Positions 8,031 through 11,755 of a stretch of 11,755 bases of DNA are shown in pieces (position 1 is the first letter of the stretch; each line of letters begins with the position of its first letter). Source of the DNA: an uncultured Christensenella sp. (lineage in GTDB: Bacteria > Bacillota > Clostridia > Christensenellales > UBA1242); the NCBI GenBank assembly GCA_949293915.1, contig CASFFJ010000186.1, positions 1-11,755 of the forward strand, read 5' to 3'. The notes beneath the pieces were generated by a model, which saw only the letters and a program-made list of their open reading frames with translations, was not told the DNA's origin and ran no database searches. The translations under genes were made by a program, and so were the position numbers.

Positions 8031-9828
8031 TCAAATTCGTAAGTCTCAACTGATAACTCCGTGGGGAGTCGGTTCTATTATCCCCTTTCCAGACAAGTCT
8101 TGTCTTATGATAGCAGGATTGGATGCTTGGGATTATACTGGGCTGGATGATAATTATTATTTAATTCAAGATGAAAGGCTGAAAAAATGGCTTGATGTTT
8201 CTGAATTCAGGACCCCTCCTGATTCTAATAACAAATGTAATATAAAAATTCCTGCAGTAAGGTTTCCTATGTGGTATTATTGTCCATATTGCGGTACTAT
8301 GAAAAAATTGAAATCTCTTTCAGCCGATCATCCTTGTTGTCCGCAATATGATTGGAAGAAGAAACATGGATTGAGATCTTGTGTGAAACCGACAAAAATG
8401 ATACCGGAAAGATTTATTGTTGCATGTCCTAATGGGCATATTCATGATTTTCCTTTTATGGAATGGGTACATGAACTCTCCGGTAAGCCTATTACTTCAG
8501 ATTGTATATTAAGGCGAAGTACGGGGGCAAGAACATCTACATTGGCAGGTGTAACATATACTTGTTCATGCGGAGCCAAAAGGAGTATGGCTAATGCATT
8601 TATTCCGGATATTTTGGGAAAAATTTTTCCGGACGGTTGCAACGGAAACAGACCTTGGATGGGGGATAATTCTCATGAAAAATGTGGTTGTCGAGATTTA
8701 CGAGTAATGCAAAGAGGTGCATCCAATTTATGGTTTGCAGAAGTAGAAAGTTCCATATCAATTCCTTGGGATAATTATATCGGCGGTGAGGAAATTGAAC
8801 GAATATTGGATCGTAATTATGACTTAATTTCTGGGGAAAGTGATAATGAACCGGTATTAAAATTCATTGCTTCTTCTAATAATATAGAATACGATGTCCT
8901 TAAAAAAGCTTATCTTGCCAGAAGAGAAGGAAAAAATAATATTTCAGATAAGATTTATAATTCAGAGGAAGAATATAGAAATGAGGAATACATTTCGCTG
9001 ATAAAGGATAGTGGTTCAGATTCAAAAGATTTATATACAAAAAATTATCCGATTGAAAAGTATGCTAAAGAAATCAGGCCATTTTTTAAGAGTATTTCAT
9101 TGGTTCATAGGCTACATGAAACGAGAGTATTATATGGCTTTTCGAGAATTAAACCTGGAATGGCTTCTTCCAAAGTGGCGGCAAAAAAATCTTTGTCAAA
9201 AAATCAAACATGGCTTCCTGCCATAAAAGTATTTGGTGAGGGTATATTTTTTCAATTTAATGAAGATTTATTAGAAGAATGGGCGCAGAAGGAATTTATC
9301 ACAGATAGAACAAACAAACTGGAAAAAAATTATAATGAAGCAGCCGCTCATAATCAAAAACCTTCAATAAAACTAAATCCTAAATACATTTTATTACATA
9401 CATTTGCACATGTTTTAATTAATCAATTAAGTTTTGAATGTGGGTACAGTACTTCATCAATACGAGAAAGGATATATTGTGATAAAACAGGTACACTAGA
9501 AGATATGAATGGAGTTTTAATTTATACAGCGTCAGGGGATTCAGACGGATCTTTAGGAGGACTTGTACGGCTAGGAACTTCAGGCAGAATTGAGGATACA
9601 ATTTTAAGTGCAATGGAAAATGCTAAGTGGTGTGCTTCAGATCCCTTATGTATTAATTCCTTAGGGCAAGGAACGGATTCATGTAATTTGGCTGCATGCC
9701 ATAATTGTGTATTACTGCCTGAAACAAGTTGTGAAAATGGCAATAAGCTATTAGATAGAGCCATGCTTATTGGGAATTTAGTCAATCCGAACGAAGGGTT
9801 CTTTTCTGGAATGTTAGATAATGACTGA
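8023..9828 (+). CDS. drmB: DISARM protein DrmB (DUF1998 domain)
   Basis: 601 residues from ATG 8023. DrmB is the obligate partner of DrmA. It carries a C-terminal DUF1998 domain and helps the complex hold DNA. The N-terminus IRKSQLITPWGVGSIIPFPD (5-24) is the usual family opening. Several metal-ligand clusters follow: CPYC (87-90) with C105/C106, CPNGHIHDFP (135-144, the family signature), CSC (181-183), and GNRPWMG with C221/C223. The DUF1998 part begins about 455 with LLHTFAHVLI and continues through SSIRERIY (478-485) and YTASGDSDGSLGGLV (501-515). It ends in a Cys cluster (C537, C543, C554, C559, C562, C570) that contains ACHNCVLLPETSC, typical of DUF1998 zinc sites. No helicase motifs of its own. 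It overlaps drmA by 8 nt and vsr by 8 nt, so it should be translated in step with both. Confidence 0.93.
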   Translation: MANQIRKSQLITPWGVGSIIPFPDKSCLMIAGLDAWDYTGLDDNYYLIQDERLKKWLDVSEFRTPPDSNNKCNIKIPAVRFPMWYYCPYCGTMKKLKSLSADHPCCPQYDWKKKHGLRSCVKPTKMIPERFIVACPNGHIHDFPFMEWVHELSGKPITSDCILRRSTGARTSTLAGVTYTCSCGAKRSMANAFIPDILGKIFPDGCNGNRPWMGDNSHEKCGCRDLRVMQRGASNLWFAEVESSISIPWDNYIGGEEIERILDRNYDLISGESDNEPVLKFIASSNNIEYDVLKKAYLARREGKNNISDKIYNSEEEYRNEEYISLIKDSGSDSKDLYTKNYPIEKYAKEIRPFFKSISLVHRLHETRVLYGFSRIKPGMASSKVAAKKSLSKNQTWLPAIKVFGEGIFFQFNEDLLEEWAQKEFITDRTNKLEKNYNEAAAHNQKPSIKLNPKYILLHTFAHVLINQLSFECGYSTSSIRERIYCDKTGTLEDMNGVLIYTASGDSDGSLGGLVRLGTSGRIEDTILSAMENAKWCASDPLCINSLGQGTDSCNLAACHNCVLLPETSCENGNKLLDRAMLIGNLVNPNEGFFSGMLDND

Positions 9829-10246
9829 TAGAATTACTAAAGCGCAACGGCGTAAAAATATGCAGGCGGTCAAAAATAAAGACAGTAAAATTGAATTGTT
9901 GCTTAGAAAGGCCTTGTGGGAGAAAGGATATAGGTATAGAAAAAATTATTCAAAGATTTTTGGTAAGCCTGATATTGTGTTTTTAAGCAAAAAAATCGCA
10001 ATATTTTGTGACAGCGAATTTTGGCACGGTTATGATTGGAATAAGAAAAAACAAGAAATACATAGTAATAAAGATTTTTGGATAGCTAAAATTGAGCGTA
10101 ATATTGAGAGAGATATTGAAGTTAATGATTTTTTACAGACAAACGGATGGAAAGTGTTGAGGTTTTGGGGAAAAGATATTGAAACCAATCTTTTCAATTG
10201 TGTACAAAAAATTGAGAATGAATTATTGTCAAAGGTGAATATATGA
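9821..10246 (+). CDS. vsr: Vsr-family (very short patch repair-like) endonuclease, zinc site lost
   Basis: 141 residues, about the usual Vsr length. From the N-terminus it lines up without gaps with E. coli Vsr: RRKNMQAVKNKDSKIE (10-25) for the N-terminal helix with E25, GKPDIVF with catalytic D51, FWHG with F67, W68 and H69, then FWIAKIERNIERD and GWKVLRFW. Vsr nicks DNA at T:G mismatches left by deamination of 5-methylcytosine. It shares the fold of some restriction enzymes. Differences: E. coli H64 is Asp here, and the four zinc ligands C66, H71, C73 and C117 are replaced (Glu, Tyr and Trp at the first three; Lys in the WGK motif that stands for WEC). It sits directly before, and overlaps by 4 nt, a C5-cytosine methyltransferase, the classic partner. 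It may repair deaminated methyl sites, or may act as the restriction nuclease of the module. Its own ribosome binding site is weak, so coupling to drmB is likely. Confidence 0.88.
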   Translation: MTDRITKAQRRKNMQAVKNKDSKIELLLRKALWEKGYRYRKNYSKIFGKPDIVFLSKKIAIFCDSEFWHGYDWNKKKQEIHSNKDFWIAKIERNIERDIEVNDFLQTNGWKVLRFWGKDIETNLFNCVQKIENELLSKVNI

Positions 10247-11370
10247 TTTTTAAATCAATTGATTTATGCTCCGGCATTGGAGGCATTCGGAGGGGGTTTG
10301 AGATAACGAAAGCCTGTCGCAATATATTATCGGCAGAAATTGATCCAATTGCGTGTAAAGTTTATAAACATCTATACGGCACTAATCCTTTAAATGATAT
10401 TACCAGTACAACATTTAAGAAAAAAGTTTCAAAGTTAAAATACGATATACTATTGGCAGGTTTCCCTTGTCAAACATTTAGTCGCGCAGGAAAAAAAGAA
10501 GGTTTTAATAATACTGTAAAAGGCACGATTTTTTTTGATATAGTCGATATAATAAGAAGTAATCGTCCTAAATGTATTTTTTTAGAGAACGTTGATCATT
10601 TAATAAATCACAATCAAGGGAAAACATTTAGAACCATTATTGATACTCTTGTTAGTGATTTAAATTACTCTATTATAGGTGTTTCAAAAGATAAAGATGG
10701 TCATAGTATTTATAATTCAAAAGATTTTATTCGTAATTCAAAAGATTTTGGTATTCCTCAAAACAGACCAAGAGTATATATTGTCGGCTTTGATAATAAC
10801 AGATATCAATCTAAATTAGAGAAAATATCCTTAAAGTTACCTATTAAAAGTTCACGGTCCATATATAAAAATTTGAATGTATTGTTAGATAAAAAAGTAG
10901 ATGCAAAATTTTTTATGTCTGAAGGATATTTAAAAACTTTGGAAAAACATGCTATTAGGGAAAAACAAAGAGGAAATGGGTTTGGTTATAAGATTGTAAA
11001 CGCTAAAGATATTAAAAATCCTATTGCAAATACGATTATGGCAACAGGGGGGGCCGGAAAAGAGAGAAATCTTATTTATGATGAGAAAATGGGAAAAAAA
11101 TATAGTGGAACTAAAGTGAAAAATAAGCTTTCTGTTATTAATAGCAAAAATATACGTGTAATGACACCATCGGAGTGGGGAAAACTGCAAGGTTTTATAA
11201 ATTATGGATTTATGGCCTCTAATGGAAAAGATATGTTTTCATTTCCAGAGGGAATATCAGATAATCAAAAATACAAACTTTTTGGAAATGCTGTTACTAT
11301 CCCAGTGATAGAGCATTTGGCTTATTATGTACTAGATATTTTACGAGAATTAGAAAGGAAAGATAAATGA
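10243..11370 (+). CDS. drmMII: DNA (cytosine-5-)-methyltransferase, DrmMII-type
   Basis: 375 residues with all main C5-methyltransferase motifs in order: motif I IDLCSGIGGIRRGFE (6-20, SAM binding), motif IV AGFPCQTFSRAG (72-83, catalytic C76), motif VI LENVDHL (114-120), motif VIII QNRPRVYIVGF (173-183), motif IX RVMTPSEWGKLQGF (305-318) and motif X KLFGNAVTIPVIEHLA (345-360). The target recognition region lies at about 185-300 and includes KQRGNGFGY. The recognition sequence cannot be read from it. In class 2 DISARM such an enzyme marks host DNA so that the helicase complex spares it. It starts at ATG 10243 with AAGGTGA at 10232-10238, overlaps vsr by 4 nt and overlaps the next gene by 4 nt (ATGA both times). 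A short in-frame duplication lies just before motif VIII (see findings). The enzyme looks complete and active. Confidence 0.93.
   Translation: MIFKSIDLCSGIGGIRRGFEITKACRNILSAEIDPIACKVYKHLYGTNPLNDITSTTFKKKVSKLKYDILLAGFPCQTFSRAGKKEGFNNTVKGTIFFDIVDIIRSNRPKCIFLENVDHLINHNQGKTFRTIIDTLVSDLNYSIIGVSKDKDGHSIYNSKDFIRNSKDFGIPQNRPRVYIVGFDNNRYQSKLEKISLKLPIKSSRSIYKNLNVLLDKKVDAKFFMSEGYLKTLEKHAIREKQRGNGFGYKIVNAKDIKNPIANTIMATGGAGKERNLIYDEKMGKKYSGTKVKNKLSVINSKNIRVMTPSEWGKLQGFINYGFMASNGKDMFSFPEGISDNQKYKLFGNAVTIPVIEHLAYYVLDILRELERKDK
10713..10749 (+). repeat. 16-bp direct repeat inside the methyltransferase gene
   Basis: TAATTCAAAAGATTTT occurs at 10713-10728 and again at 10734-10749, a 21-nt period that keeps the frame. 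It encodes NSKDF twice (NSKDF-IR-NSKDF-G). The second copy occupies the usual place before IPQNRPR in C5-methyltransferases, so the first looks like a local duplication. Confidence 0.8.
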
Positions 11371-11633
11371 GAAAAGAAGATTTACCGGATTTATTATACA
11401 ATATCATTAAAAAATTGGGCGGTAGCGCGATAATGATGGAAGTTTTTCGTGAATTTTGGAATGAATATGATATTGAGTTGCAAAAAAGTGGAGACCTCTT
11501 TTATACATGGAATTATGATATACGATGGGCCGCGACAGAATTACGTAAACAAGGCAGAATGAAGCCTGCTGGGACGAAAGAAAATCCTAGAGGGCTAAAT
11601 GAAAGTCCAAAAGGATTGTGGGAAATTATTTAA
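11367..11633 (+). CDS. Small winged-helix-like protein, last gene of the operon
   Basis: 88 residues with no enzymatic motif. Predicted layout: helix about 4-17, helix about 20-35, a possible recognition helix about 46-63 (YTWNYDIRWAATELRKQG) and a wing about 64-87 ending SPKGLWEII. The pattern of aromatic, Asn and Arg residues followed by an A-x-x-x-L-(R/K)-K-x-G helix and a G-x-W-x-I end resembles the winged helix at the N-terminus of Mrr-type restriction proteins, usually attached to a nuclease. Here it stands alone. It could bind DNA as an autoregulator or as an accessory recognition subunit; neither is shown. ATG 11367 overlaps the methyltransferase stop (ATGA) and AAAGGA lies at 11354-11359, so it belongs to the operon. 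Its last codons lie inside a 36-bp palindrome. Confidence 0.7.
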   Translation: MRKEDLPDLLYNIIKKLGGSAIMMEVFREFWNEYDIELQKSGDLFYTWNYDIRWAATELRKQGRMKPAGTKENPRGLNESPKGLWEII

Positions 11634-11655
11634 TAGATCTATTAAATAATTTCCC
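11620..11655. terminator. Perfect 36-bp palindrome at the operon end, candidate bidirectional terminator
   Basis: Each strand reads gggaaattatttaataga from its 5' side, and the two 18-nt arms meet at the centre of AGATCT (11635-11640). There is no spacer and no mismatch, and symmetry breaks immediately outside (T opposite T at 11619/11656). As RNA it would fold to a stem of about 16 bp with a GATC loop. Only the outer GGG/CCC pairs and the pair at 11636/11639 are G-C, and no clear T run follows, so it is not a canonical rho-independent terminator. A symmetric terminator or a dimeric protein site are both possible. Confidence 0.6.
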
Positions 11656-11684
11656 TATTCTCTGTTTTAAATTCCCTGTTAATA
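11651..11684. repeat. Short degenerate repeats TTCCCT/TTCTCT after the operon
   Basis: TTCCCT at 11651, TTCTCT at 11658 and TTCCCT at 11672 fall on a 7-nt grid. The blocks ATTCTCTGTT (11657-11666) and ATTCCCTGTT (11671-11680) differ by one base. Their role is unknown. They sit where a recombination boundary of the defence island would be expected, but no matching copy is seen at the left edge. Confidence 0.4.
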
Positions 11685-11714
11685 CTGGGGCGGTTAGGGT
11701 TAAAAGCTTGTGCA

Positions 11715-11745
11715 TTAAGCACTTTATAGGAGAATTTGTGCTTAA
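11715..11745. repeat. 8-bp inverted repeat near the right edge
   Basis: TTAAGCAC (11715-11722) and GTGCTTAA (11738-11745) are exact reverse complements around a 15-nt spacer that contains AGGAG. If 11738 is a gene start, a hairpin here would cover its ribosome binding site and start codon. Confidence 0.4.
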
Positions 11746-11755
11746 AAATTGGCAA
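11738..11755 (+). CDS. Possible start of a downstream gene, cut by the window edge
   Basis: AGGAG at 11728-11732 lies 5 nt before a GTG at 11738 that opens a frame reading MLKNWQ to the edge. Only six codons are visible, so this rests entirely on the ribosome binding site. The opposite strand is also open over 11642-11755, so the direction of the next gene is not settled. Confidence 0.25.

Noticed and set aside
9522..9785. Minus-strand open frame of 87 codons inside drmB
   Set aside because: It lies wholly inside the conserved DUF1998 cysteine region of drmB, has no ribosome binding site or recognisable product, and is a shadow of the real gene.
11642..11755. Minus-strand partial gene ending at the palindrome
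   Set aside because: About 37 codons are open and end ...NREII-stop, but a second minus-strand frame is also open there, the sequence is A+T-rich and repeat-bearing, and no protein family is recognisable. It is kept only as an observation about the palindrome.

Overview
The window comes from a low-GC bacterium. Most coding lines that I counted by hand are near 30% G+C. TGG encodes Trp, and three genes (drmB, vsr and the methyltransferase) end in TGA, so the standard bacterial code applies and a Mollicutes-type code does not. Shine-Dalgarno sequences are strong (AGGGAGGA, AGGAGGTG). This fits Firmicutes, spirochaete or fusobacterial relatives better than Bacteroidetes, but the species cannot be read from the sequence.

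Layout: (1) 2-121, the last 39 codons of a + strand gene resembling the C-terminus of phage-antirepressor/DinD-type proteins, with visibly higher GC (about 41%) than what follows. (2) 122-260, an A+T-rich leader with a perfect TATAAT hexamer and a 10-bp inverted repeat just before the first ribosome binding site. (3) 261-11633, seven + strand genes packed head to tail with 1-nt gaps or 1-8-nt overlaps, almost certainly one operon: a DrmE-like protein, a NERD nuclease-UvrD-like helicase fusion, DrmA helicase, DrmB (DUF1998), a Vsr-family endonuclease, a C5-cytosine DNA methyltransferase and a small winged-helix-like protein. (4) 11620-11655, a perfect 36-bp palindrome spanning the last stop codon, followed by short repeats and a weakly supported gene start at the window edge.

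The operon is a DISARM-type anti-phage defence system. DrmA plus DrmB are the universal core. A DrmE-like protein plus a C5-cytosine methyltransferase (DrmMII) mark class 2. The gene content is not the textbook set. The phospholipase-D-like DrmC is absent from an operon whose two ends are both inside the window. A NERD-UvrD fusion sits between drmE and drmA, a Vsr-type endonuclease lacking the zinc ligands of E. coli Vsr sits directly before the methyltransferase, and a small DNA-binding-like protein closes the operon. A reasonable model is that the methyltransferase marks host DNA, the DrmA-DrmB helicase complex engages incoming unmarked DNA with DrmE, and nuclease activity comes from the NERD domain and/or the Vsr-like enzyme. 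The division of labour is inferred, not shown.
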